Source of the DNA: Deltaproteobacteria bacterium
GTDB taxonomy: Bacteria; Desulfobacterota; Syntrophorhabdia; Syntrophorhabdales; Syntrophorhabdaceae
NCBI GenBank assembly: GCA_003506795.1
Contig: DNYO01000047.1
Span: forward strand, 6,933-18,574
Direction: 5' to 3'
Length of the DNA: 11,642 bases
Positions 5,622 to 11,642 of the stretch are shown piece by piece (position 1 is the stretch's first letter; each line of letters starts with the position of its first letter). The notes beneath the pieces are model-generated. The model was not told the DNA's origin. It was given only the letters and a program-made list of their open reading frames with translations, and did not search any database. Made by a program: the position numbers and the translations under genes.

Positions 5622-6229
5622 AGAAAAACGAGACAGATCTCCATCCCTTTTTGATCCGCATCTGGCACTGGTCCAACGCATTGATCATCTTTGTCCTCAT
5701 CATTACCGGTGCCGATCTGCGCTTCACCGACGTGGATATTTTCTCCGATTACGGGTTTACCGTGAACCTGCACAAATATGCGGGATATCTCCTGGCTGTT
5801 TCCTTTCTTTTCTGGATTGCGGCATACCAGATCCTCGGGGGGTTCGCGAGGCATTATGTCCTTTCCTTTAAGGACATGCGATCGATCCCGGCACAGACAA
5901 CCTACTACATCCATGGTCATTTCCGGGGCGGAGCGAATCCCTTCAAGGCCTCGCCCTCATCGCGGTTCAACGCCCTGCAAAAACTGGCGTACTCGTTCAT
6001 CATGTTTATTGCGATGCCTCTCATAATCGCAACAGGGATAGTGTTCGGCAACATCATGGACTTCTACGCCCTCATATCCGCTACAGGCGGGATCCGGGTC
6101 CTCGATATCATTCACGTCATCGTGGGGTACATCTTTGTCCTCTATCTGATCGTTCACCTCTACATGGCAACCCTGGGCAAACACGTCTTTTCCCACACAA
6201 AGGCGATGATAACGGGACGGGAAGAATAA
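5618..6229 (+). CDS. Di-heme cytochrome b membrane subunit
   Basis: The 203-residue product has four membrane helices (about 18-31, 52-73, 124-146 and 163-187), like the cytochrome b subunits of Ni,Fe-hydrogenases, formate dehydrogenases and thiosulfate reductase. Four histidines in helix-end positions fit bis-His ligation of two b hemes: His17 (RIWHW), His52 (NLHKYAGY), His166 (IIHVIVGY) and His180 (IVHLYM). Such subunits exchange electrons with the quinone pool. The ATG at 5618 overlaps the cytochrome c stop as ATGA, so the two proteins are probably made together and form one quinol:cytochrome c complex. Split or fused b/c modules of this sort (CbcBA and CbcL of Geobacter sulfurreducens) serve metal and electrode respiration; membership in either group is not shown here. 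A longer frame from 5531 lies inside the cytochrome c gene and is rejected. Confidence 0.88.
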   Translation: MKKNETDLHPFLIRIWHWSNALIIFVLIITGADLRFTDVDIFSDYGFTVNLHKYAGYLLAVSFLFWIAAYQILGGFARHYVLSFKDMRSIPAQTTYYIHGHFRGGANPFKASPSSRFNALQKLAYSFIMFIAMPLIIATGIVFGNIMDFYALISATGGIRVLDIIHVIVGYIFVLYLIVHLYMATLGKHVFSHTKAMITGREE

Positions 6230-6241
6230 AGAAAGTTAATG

Positions 6242-6272
6242 ACCCAAAACCCGAAGCCCGAAACTTGAAACC
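6242..6272. repeat. 7-bp tandem repeat upstream of the ArsA-type gene
   Basis: Four 7-bp units run head to tail: ACCCAAA, ACCCGAA, GCCCGAA, ACTTGAA, followed by ACC. The last unit contributes the TTGAA of the -35 hexamer of the predicted promoter, so change in copy number would alter the DNA just upstream of that promoter. Confidence 0.7.
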
Positions 6273-6293
6273 TTTACCTGTCTCTGGTATCAT
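6265..6293 (+). promoter_or_regulatory. Sigma-70 promoter placed for leaderless transcription of the ArsA-type gene
   Basis: TTGAAA (6265-6270) and TATCAT (6288-6293) are 17 bp apart, each matching the consensus at 5 of 6 bases. The ATG begins at 6302, only 9 bases from the -10 element, so RNA synthesis would start at or within about three bases of the start codon. There is no Shine-Dalgarno sequence, which fits a leaderless mRNA. Confidence 0.6.
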
Positions 6294-6301
6294 AAACCCC
6301 T

Positions 6302-7246
6302 ATGTCACTTACCGGCATTGATAACGGAAGGGTCAAACTTGTCATGGTGGGAGGCAAGGGCGGGGTCGGCAAGACGACCTGCGCCGCCGCCATCGCCTTG
6401 AAGCTGGCCCGGGAAGGCAGGAGGGTGCTCATTATTACCAGCGACCCGGCGCCTTCGCTTTCTGATATATTCGAAGAGGACATAGGCGACAGGGAAACAC
6501 GGATTGACGATACCTGTGAACTCTACGGACTCGAGGTGTCATCGGACATCGTTCTCGCCCGGTGGAAAGAGCGTTTCGGGCCGGAGATTTACGAGGTTGT
6601 TTCATCTTTTGCCAGCGTCGATTATGATTTTGTGGAGTACATAGGCACTGCTCCCGGGATCGAAGAAGAATACATGCTCAATTACATTATGGAGCTCGTG
6701 GAGGGCGGAACCTACGATGTCGTCGTGTGGGACACGGCCCCCGCGGGTCATACATTGAGGCTCCTTAAACTGCCTGAACTCTTCCTTTCCCACATGGAAG
6801 CAGCCACGAAGTTCTACATGAGCATGTACGGCTATATCGAAAAAATGAAGGACACCATGCGCCTCAAGGAATCAAAGAAGACGCTCCTTCAAATAATAGC
6901 CGGTTGGGAGGCCCTTTCCGAACGCATCGGGGAGTTCATCAGGGACGGAGCGTCAGTCAAATACCTCATTGTTACAATCCCCGAGGCCCTGGGCGTGAAA
7001 ATGACGAACCGGGTGATCAGCGAGCTCGAACAGAACCGTCTCGCCGTTGAAAATATTGTCATCAATAACGTGGTGCGCGACGCCGATTGCGAATTTCACC
7101 GGCTTCGCAAGACCATGCAGAAACAGTACATCGAAGAATTGCAGCAGACATACGGGGGCAAGAATCTCACCATGCTGTATCTTGAGGCCTTTGAAATAAA
7201 AGGCATGGAAAAGATCGCCCGTGTAGCCCAGGCCCTCTTCGGATAG
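6302..7246 (+). CDS. ArsA/GET3-family ATPase
   Basis: The 314-residue product is a single-domain, SIMIBI-class ATPase. The deviant P-loop GGKGGVGKTT is at 17-26 (Lys19 being the signature lysine of dimeric members). Switch I is at 48-52 (DPAPS; the family usually has His where Pro51 is). Switch II is DTAPAGHTLRLL at 144-155. An Asn pair at 255-256 (INNVV) sits where the adenine-binding Asn is expected. Bacterial arsenite-pump ArsA is about twice as long with two ATPase halves and a cysteine triad; here there is one half and no such triad, and the zinc CXXC of eukaryotic GET3 is also absent. It is therefore a single-domain relative, possibly a targeting or chaperone ATPase, and arsenic resistance is not supported. 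The start at 6302 keeps the beta strand before the P-loop. The stop is adjacent to rsmD. Confidence 0.87.
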   Translation: MSLTGIDNGRVKLVMVGGKGGVGKTTCAAAIALKLAREGRRVLIITSDPAPSLSDIFEEDIGDRETRIDDTCELYGLEVSSDIVLARWKERFGPEIYEVVSSFASVDYDFVEYIGTAPGIEEEYMLNYIMELVEGGTYDVVVWDTAPAGHTLRLLKLPELFLSHMEAATKFYMSMYGYIEKMKDTMRLKESKKTLLQIIAGWEALSERIGEFIRDGASVKYLIVTIPEALGVKMTNRVISELEQNRLAVENIVINNVVRDADCEFHRLRKTMQKQYIEELQQTYGGKNLTMLYLEAFEIKGMEKIARVAQALFG

Positions 7247-7251
7247 TGCCG

Positions 7252-7827
7252 ATGGCGACATTGCGCATTACAGGCGGCGAGCTCAACGGGATGTCAATCA
7301 GCGTGCTGCCCGGCGATGTGGCCCGATACACGTCTTCGAAGGTCAGACAGGCCATCTTCAACATGCTTGGAAGCGTCGAGGGCATGTCGGTGCTCGATCT
7401 CTTCGCCGGCTCAGGTTCGTTCTCGATAGAGGCGTTGAGCCGGGGAGCGGCCTCGGCGACGCTCGTCGAGGCGAACGGGAGAATGACGGACCTTATAGGA
7501 AAAAACCTTTCAAAAACGGGTCTAAATAAATATTGCCAAGTGTTCCATATGGATGTAAGATATGCAGTCCCTTTACTATATGGGAGGAAGCGCGTGTATG
7601 ATGTCATTTTCATGGATCCTCCTTATGAGATGGGGTATGTAGCGCAAACGATGACACTTCTTGAGACACATCCCCTTTATTCCGCACACACCATCACCAT
7701 AGCCGAGTATTCCAGGCGCGAAAACGATTCCCTGTCCCTTTTCGAGGGCCTCCCCGGCGCAAAGACAAGAAAATACGGAGACACTGTAATTTCGATATTC
7801 AGACGCATCAAAGATTCCGGTGCATAA
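7252..7827 (+). CDS. rsmD: 16S rRNA (guanine(966)-N(2))-methyltransferase RsmD
   Basis: The 191-residue product matches RsmD along its length. It has the opening RITGGELNG (5-13), the segment YTSSKVRQAIFNML (26-39), the SAM-binding motif LDLFAGSGSFSIEALSRGA (48-66), and the catalytic DPPY (122-125). RsmD methylates G966 of 16S rRNA in the assembled 30S subunit. The start is uncertain by two codons: a GTG at 7246 overlaps the ArsA-type stop (TAGTG), and the ATG at 7252 has GGA eight bases upstream and is preferred. The rsmD-coaD order with a 9-bp gap is common in bacteria. The stretch of about 7500-7660 is noticeably richer in A+T than the rest of the gene. Confidence 0.92.
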   Translation: MATLRITGGELNGMSISVLPGDVARYTSSKVRQAIFNMLGSVEGMSVLDLFAGSGSFSIEALSRGAASATLVEANGRMTDLIGKNLSKTGLNKYCQVFHMDVRYAVPLLYGRKRVYDVIFMDPPYEMGYVAQTMTLLETHPLYSAHTITIAEYSRRENDSLSLFEGLPGAKTRKYGDTVISIFRRIKDSGA

Positions 7828-7836
7828 GGAGAGACG

Positions 7837-8325
7837 ATGAAACAGAAGCTCGCTGTATACCCTGGTTCTTTTGATCCCGTTACCTTTGGCCACCTCGACA
7901 TCCTCACGCGAGGACTTGAACTTTTCGATAAGGTCATCATAGCCATCGCCTACAATATCGAGAAAAAAGGTCTCTTTACATTCGAAGAGCGAAAAGAGCT
8001 TATCCAGCAGTCGATCAATGGAAACAGCAATATCATTATCGACAGTTTTGACGGGTTGCTTATCGACTATGTAAAAAAGGTGGACGCGCGCTTCGTTATC
8101 AGGGGCCTTCGCGCCATGAGCGATTTTGAATATGAGTTTCAAATGGCCTCGATCAACAGAACATTGAACCCCGATATGGATACCCTTTTCATGATGACCA
8201 GCAAGGATTATTTTTTCATAAGTTCCAGAACGATCAAGGAAGTTGCTGAATTCCATGGCTCTGTCTCCGGTTTCGTCCCCGCTCCCGTTGAAAAGAGACT
8301 TAAGGAGATCTTTGACGTGCGATGA
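7837..8325 (+). CDS. coaD: Phosphopantetheine adenylyltransferase (PPAT)
   Basis: The 162-residue product is a full-length CoaD, which joins AMP from ATP to 4'-phosphopantetheine, giving dephospho-CoA, in the fourth step of CoA synthesis in the cytosol. It shows PGSFDPVTFGHLDI (9-22) with the nucleotidyltransferase T-x-G-H signature at 16-19, RGLRAMSDFEYE (89-100), and the ISSRTIKE motif (128-135) that binds the ATP phosphates. AGGAGA precedes the ATG by 6 bases. The stop overlaps the next gene's start by 4 nt (ATGA), so translation is probably coupled. A probable coaBC, acting one step earlier, begins at the right edge of the window. Confidence 0.96.
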   Translation: MKQKLAVYPGSFDPVTFGHLDILTRGLELFDKVIIAIAYNIEKKGLFTFEERKELIQQSINGNSNIIIDSFDGLLIDYVKKVDARFVIRGLRAMSDFEYEFQMASINRTLNPDMDTLFMMTSKDYFFISSRTIKEVAEFHGSVSGFVPAPVEKRLKEIFDVR

Positions 8326-9611
8326 AGAAGCCAGGCATAATTTTTTTACTTGTCGCCTCACTCCTTCTGTGTGCATCTCTCTCTCAGGCAAAAGACATTT
8401 ACACCGTCCGCATAAGCGGTGCCATAAACCCGCCCATTGCCGGTTTTCTTGGGGAATGCATTGAAAAAGCGGCGAAGGACGACGTAGAGGCCCTGGTGGT
8501 CCTTCTCGATACGCCGGGGGGGCTTGATTCTTCAATGCGCGACATCGTAAAGGACATAATGGACGCATCCATCCCTGTTGTCGTCTATGTCGCTCCATCC
8601 GGTGCACGGGCGGCCTCGGCGGGGGCAATCATCCTGCTGGCCTCCCATGTGGCGGCCATGGCCCCGGGGACCAACACCGGAGCGGCACACCCTGTCAGTA
8701 TCGGCAAGGAAAAAACCGATGAAGTAATGATGAAGAAGGTGGTCAGTGACGCGGAGGCATATTCAAAGAGCATCGCCGCGAAAAGGGGAAGGAATGTCGA
8801 CTTTGCCGCAAAAGCGGTGACGGAAAGCATTTCCATAGCAGCGAAGGACGCCTTGGCGCAGAAGGTCATCGATGTAGTCGCCGATTCCACCGACGACCTT
8901 TTGTCCCAGATAGACGGCAGAACGGTAGAGACAAAGAAGGGTAGAGTGGTCCTGCATACAAAGGGAGCGAAGAAAGTCGAGATCCCGATGCCCTTCAAAT
9001 TCCGGTTTCTTGCCTATGTCAGCGACCCCAATGTGGCCTATATCCTCATGATGATAGGGATATACGGGATCCTCTTTGAATTCTACAGTCCGGGAACGAT
9101 CTTTCCCGGCGTTATCGGCGGTATTTCGCTCATACTGGCGCTTTACGCGTTTCAGGCAATACCGATCAGTTATGCGGGGCTTGCCTTGATCCTCCTGGGT
9201 ATCGTATTCTTTATACTGGAGGTCAAGATAGTAAGCCACGGTCTTTTGGGTATCGCCGGAATTGTGTCTGTCATTATCGGCTCGGTAATGCTTGTCGATC
9301 TTCCCGGCAGCCCTCTGGCCATATCGTTCGGGAGTATTCTTATCGTCGCCGTTGTATCGGCCATATTTGTTTTCGGCATACTTTCCTTTGCCGTGAAGGC
9401 GCAGCTTTCCCGGGTCAAAACCGGCTCCGAGGGCCTTCTCGGGGAGAGCGGGACTGCCCGGACGGATATCGCCGCCGGGGGAAAAGGAAAAGTCATGGTT
9501 CATGGTGAGCTTTGGGCGGCCATTGGTGATGAAGCACTGCATGAAGGCGAAGAAGTTGTTGTCACTGCCGTCGAAGGGCTTACCGTCAAGGTAAGAAAAA
9601 AAGGAGGGTAG
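8322..9611 (+). CDS. nfeD: NfeD-family membrane-bound serine protease (ClpP class)
   Basis: The 429-residue product has a signal peptide or first membrane segment (about 5-23), a ClpP/crotonase-fold protease domain (about 25-200), a membrane block (about 237-360), and a C-terminal OB-like NfeD domain (about 370-427). The Ser-Lys dyad aligns with that of the studied archaeal enzyme PH1510 (Ser97, Lys138): Ser99 in ARAASAG and Lys149 in AYSKSIA. PH1510 cleaves the C-terminal hydrophobic part of its stomatin partner, which is encoded by the next gene, as here. A role in membrane quality control is likely. The gene overlaps coaD by 4 nt, and an AAGGAG sits 14 bases before the ATG. This is the long, protease-bearing form of NfeD. 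Confidence 0.92.
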   Translation: MKKPGIIFLLVASLLLCASLSQAKDIYTVRISGAINPPIAGFLGECIEKAAKDDVEALVVLLDTPGGLDSSMRDIVKDIMDASIPVVVYVAPSGARAASAGAIILLASHVAAMAPGTNTGAAHPVSIGKEKTDEVMMKKVVSDAEAYSKSIAAKRGRNVDFAAKAVTESISIAAKDALAQKVIDVVADSTDDLLSQIDGRTVETKKGRVVLHTKGAKKVEIPMPFKFRFLAYVSDPNVAYILMMIGIYGILFEFYSPGTIFPGVIGGISLILALYAFQAIPISYAGLALILLGIVFFILEVKIVSHGLLGIAGIVSVIIGSVMLVDLPGSPLAISFGSILIVAVVSAIFVFGILSFAVKAQLSRVKTGSEGLLGESGTARTDIAAGGKGKVMVHGELWAAIGDEALHEGEEVVVTAVEGLTVKVRKKGG

Positions 9612-9615
9612 CCGC

Positions 9616-10371
9616 ATGTTTTCAATTCCGATCCTGTTCGTCGTTATCATCGTCGTGTTTTTTCTGTTCAGCGCGATAAAGATACTTAATGAATATGAAA
9701 GGGGTGTCATCTTCAGGCTCGGCAGGGTGCTCGGCAGCCCCAAGGGGCCGGGTCTCATCATACTTATCCCCATCATCGACCGTATGGTGAAGGTGAGTCT
9801 GAGGACCGTCGTCCTCGACATACCCCCCCAGGACGTCATCACCCGCGACAATGTTTCGATCAAGGTGAACGCCGTGGTCTATTTCCGGGTGGTTGATCCG
9901 CTCAAGGCGATCATTGACGTGGAAAACTTTCTGTACGCGACAAGCCAGCTTTCGCAGACCACTTTGAGAAGTGTTCTCGGGCAGGCCGAACTTGACGATC
10001 TCCTTTCACACAGGGAACAATTGAACGAAAGACTTCAGGAGATCCTTGATACGCATACGGAACCCTGGGGCATAAAAGTGTCCAACGTTGAAGTAAAAAA
10101 CGTCGACCTTCCTCAGGAGATGCAGAGGGCGATTGCACGCCAGGCAGAGGCGGAGAGGGAGAGGAGAGCGAAGGTTATCAGTGCCGAAGGCGAATTCCAG
10201 GCGGCCACGAAGCTCTCGCAGGCATCGGAAATCCTTTCCCAGAACCCGATGTCGCTCCAGCTAAGGTATCTGCAGACACTGATAGAGATTTCAACGGAAA
10301 AGAACTCAACCATAATTTTTCCGTTGCCCATAGACCTCATTAAGATGTTTATGGAGAAATTAGGCAAATAA
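9616..10371 (+). CDS. Stomatin/slipin-like SPFH-domain membrane protein
   Basis: The 251-residue product has an N-terminal membrane segment (about 5-22), an SPFH/band 7 domain (about 24-175, including EYERGVIFRLGRV and the DNVSIKVNAVVYFRV strand pair), a charged helix rich in Ala and Glu (about 170-210) that drives oligomerisation in relatives, and a hydrophobic C-terminal stretch (about 230-240, STIIFPLPIDL). That stretch corresponds to the part of the archaeal stomatin PH1511 that is cut by its NfeD protease. Here the NfeD gene ends 4 bp upstream, and its last codons supply the AAGGAGG ribosome binding site, so the two are almost certainly partners. Slipins form membrane scaffolds; the exact cargo is unknown. 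Confidence 0.93.
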   Translation: MFSIPILFVVIIVVFFLFSAIKILNEYERGVIFRLGRVLGSPKGPGLIILIPIIDRMVKVSLRTVVLDIPPQDVITRDNVSIKVNAVVYFRVVDPLKAIIDVENFLYATSQLSQTTLRSVLGQAELDDLLSHREQLNERLQEILDTHTEPWGIKVSNVEVKNVDLPQEMQRAIARQAEAERERRAKVISAEGEFQAATKLSQASEILSQNPMSLQLRYLQTLIEISTEKNSTIIFPLPIDLIKMFMEKLGK

Positions 10372-10391
10372 ACCAAGGAAATCCGTAGAAT

Positions 10392-11579
10392 ATGAAAAAA
10401 TTGTTTGTAGTTTTTATCGCGATATTGTTGTGTCTCGTCACTGTTACAGGATATGCAGCGGCCAGGAAGGCCGTGAATAAGAAGGCCACAGCCGCCAGGA
10501 ACACCAAAGAAGCCGAGCCTTCCTCCAGGGCTTTTATTATCGTCGAGGCCGACGGGGGGAAGATGATCGATGGGAGCAACATACGCGAGAAGCGGGCCCC
10601 GGCCAGTATTACGAAGCTCATGGTTGCCTATGTGGTCATGGAAAGACTCGCCACAGGAGGCATTAAACTCACCGATACGGTAACGGTCTCGAAAGAGGCG
10701 TCACAAATCGGCGGAAGCCAGGTCTACCTCAAGGAGGGTGAAACATTCACCCTTGAGGAGCTCATGAAGGCAATGATGGTAGCCTCCGGCAATGATGCAG
10801 CCTATGCCATCAGCGAGCACGTGGCAGGCAGTAAGGATGAGATGGTGAAGCTCATGAACGCGCAGGCCAGGGCGCTCGGGCTTTCCGATACGGAGTTTCA
10901 CACTGTCCACGGCTTGCCTCCGGCAAAAGGCGAAAAAGAAGACCAGACCTCCTGCAACGATCTTGCAGTCCTTGCCCGGGAACTCCTCAAGAATCCGAAG
11001 ATACTCCAATGGACATCCATCCAGACCGATACCTTCAGGGACGGCAAGTTTACCCTGACCAACACCAACAAGCTTCTCGGCAAGTTTTCAGGTACGGACG
11101 GTCTGAAGACGGGATATTACTCCCAGACAGGGTTTAACATCGTTGCAACGGCGAAACGGGGCGAGATGAGGTTTATCACCGTGGTGATGGGGAGTCCGAC
11201 AGGAAAGATACGCGACTCTCTGGCCATGGAAAAGTTGCAAAAGGCCTTTGCCCAGTATAAAATGATGAACGTTGTCAAGAAGGGAGAGGTAATCGAACAG
11301 GACATCTTTCTCGTCGACGGTAAATACAGAAAAATGAAAGGAGTGACCGAGAAGAGTTTCCTCTATCCGATGGCTGTTGACAAAAAAAGTGCCGTGACGA
11401 AGGAGATTCTCCTGCCCGAGCGGGTGAAGGGGGAGATCAGGGAAGGGCAAAGGCTGGGAGAGTTGGTGGTAAAGCTTGACGGCCAGGTAATCGGCAAGGT
11501 CAACATTGTTTCTCCTGTATACGTGCCGAAGGCAAATCTCTTCACGAGATTAATCAGGAGACTCGGTCTCAACATTTAA
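10392..11579 (+). CDS. D-alanyl-D-alanine carboxypeptidase (PBP5 family, peptidase S11)
   Basis: The 395-residue product has a signal peptide (about 1-23, YAAA end). The penicillin-binding-type domain (about 43-285) has all three motifs: Ser72-Ile-Thr-Lys75 (nucleophile and general base), Ser132-Gly-Asn134 and Lys239-Thr-Gly241. A C-terminal beta domain (about 290-380) follows. The last 14 residues form a basic amphipathic helix (NLFTRLIRRLGLNI), which in PBP5 proteins attaches the enzyme to the outer face of the inner membrane. It removes the terminal D-Ala of peptidoglycan stem peptides. Which paralogue it is (DacA, DacC or another) cannot be told, so no symbol is given. The gene starts 20 bp after the slipin stop; AAGGA is 12 bases before the ATG. 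A Lys/Ala-rich linker (24-42) lies between the signal peptide and the domain. Confidence 0.93.
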   Translation: MKKLFVVFIAILLCLVTVTGYAAARKAVNKKATAARNTKEAEPSSRAFIIVEADGGKMIDGSNIREKRAPASITKLMVAYVVMERLATGGIKLTDTVTVSKEASQIGGSQVYLKEGETFTLEELMKAMMVASGNDAAYAISEHVAGSKDEMVKLMNAQARALGLSDTEFHTVHGLPPAKGEKEDQTSCNDLAVLARELLKNPKILQWTSIQTDTFRDGKFTLTNTNKLLGKFSGTDGLKTGYYSQTGFNIVATAKRGEMRFITVVMGSPTGKIRDSLAMEKLQKAFAQYKMMNVVKKGEVIEQDIFLVDGKYRKMKGVTEKSFLYPMAVDKKSAVTKEILLPERVKGEIREGQRLGELVVKLDGQVIGKVNIVSPVYVPKANLFTRLIRRLGLNI

Positions 11580-11580
11580 A

Positions 11581-11642
11581 ATGATTGATATACATTTCAG
11601 CATGCTGCGCAACAAAGAGATCATCGTCGGCATTACGGGCGG
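11581..11642 (+). CDS. coaBC: Start of a probable CoaBC flavoprotein (partial at window edge)
   Basis: Twenty full codons and part of the next (its first two bases fix Gly) are present. MLRNKEIIVGITGG (from the second ATG at 11602) matches the opening of the bifunctional phosphopantothenoylcysteine decarboxylase/phosphopantothenate-cysteine ligase, whose flavin-binding segment reads like LLGVTGGIAAYK. A UbiX-type flavoprotein is the main alternative, but those usually have GASG rather than GG here. The first ATG is at 11581, one base after the dac stop; neither ATG has a clear ribosome binding site, so the start is open. The presence of coaD in the same run supports CoaBC. Confidence 0.55.
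   Translation, partial: MIDIHFSMLRNKEIIVGITG

Noticed and set aside
6302..7246. Arsenic-resistance gene arsA
   Set aside because: The protein is a single ATPase domain without the arsenite-binding cysteine triad, and no arsB, arsD or arsR lies nearby.
7576..8628. 350-codon leftward frame across rsmD, coaD and nfeD
   Set aside because: It crosses three well-recognised genes on the other strand and shows no motif.
8763..9863. 366-codon leftward frame opposite nfeD and the slipin gene
   Set aside because: Antisense shadow; the residues look like reverse-frame translation of membrane-protein codons.

Overview
The window reads as bacterial chromosome from an anaerobic, Deltaproteobacteria/Desulfobacterota-like organism (inference). 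The signs are a 13-heme periplasmic cytochrome c paired with a di-heme cytochrome b, a stomatin/NfeD pair, short A+T-rich tandem repeats in intergenic DNA, and high-GC coding sequence with good Shine-Dalgarno sites. I see no rRNA, tRNA, CRISPR array, insertion sequence or phage gene.

Left part (1-3580). A strong rho-independent terminator at 14-56 ends a rightward gene outside the window. Next come a leftward gene for a small secreted cysteine-rich protein with a near-consensus promoter (59-295), and a rightward divergent CorA-type metal-ion transporter (478-1392). The transporter converges on a leftward gene for an exported trypsin-like (HtrA/DegP-type) protease carrying six TPR repeats instead of PDZ domains (1417-2757). 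A Nudix hydrolase (2869-3336) is divergent from the protease. After it lie a possible 37-residue ORF, a 9-bp tandem repeat that also forms an inverted repeat, and a terminator.

Middle (3581-6229). A small leftward gene encodes a 78-residue acidic protein with two clear copies, and a weaker third, of the motif found at the N-terminus of the flagellar switch protein FliM. It is divergent from a rightward two-gene unit: a 13-heme, membrane-anchored cytochrome c with two EF-hand-type calcium loops, and a four-helix di-heme cytochrome b whose start overlaps the cytochrome c stop by 4 nt. Together they look like a quinol:multiheme-cytochrome oxidoreductase of the general Cbc kind.

Right part (6230-11642). 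A run of rightward, closely packed genes: an ArsA/GET3-type ATPase that may be read from a leaderless mRNA, rsmD (16S rRNA methyltransferase), coaD (phosphopantetheine adenylyltransferase), an NfeD-type membrane serine protease, its stomatin/slipin partner, a D-Ala-D-Ala carboxypeptidase (PBP5 type), and the first codons of a probable coaBC. This combines CoA synthesis, ribosome modification and envelope or membrane quality control.

Most genes belong to known families. The least ordinary items are the FliM-N-motif mini-protein, the EF-hand multiheme cytochrome with its apparent internal duplication, the cysteine-rich exported peptide, and the probable leaderless start of the ArsA-type gene.
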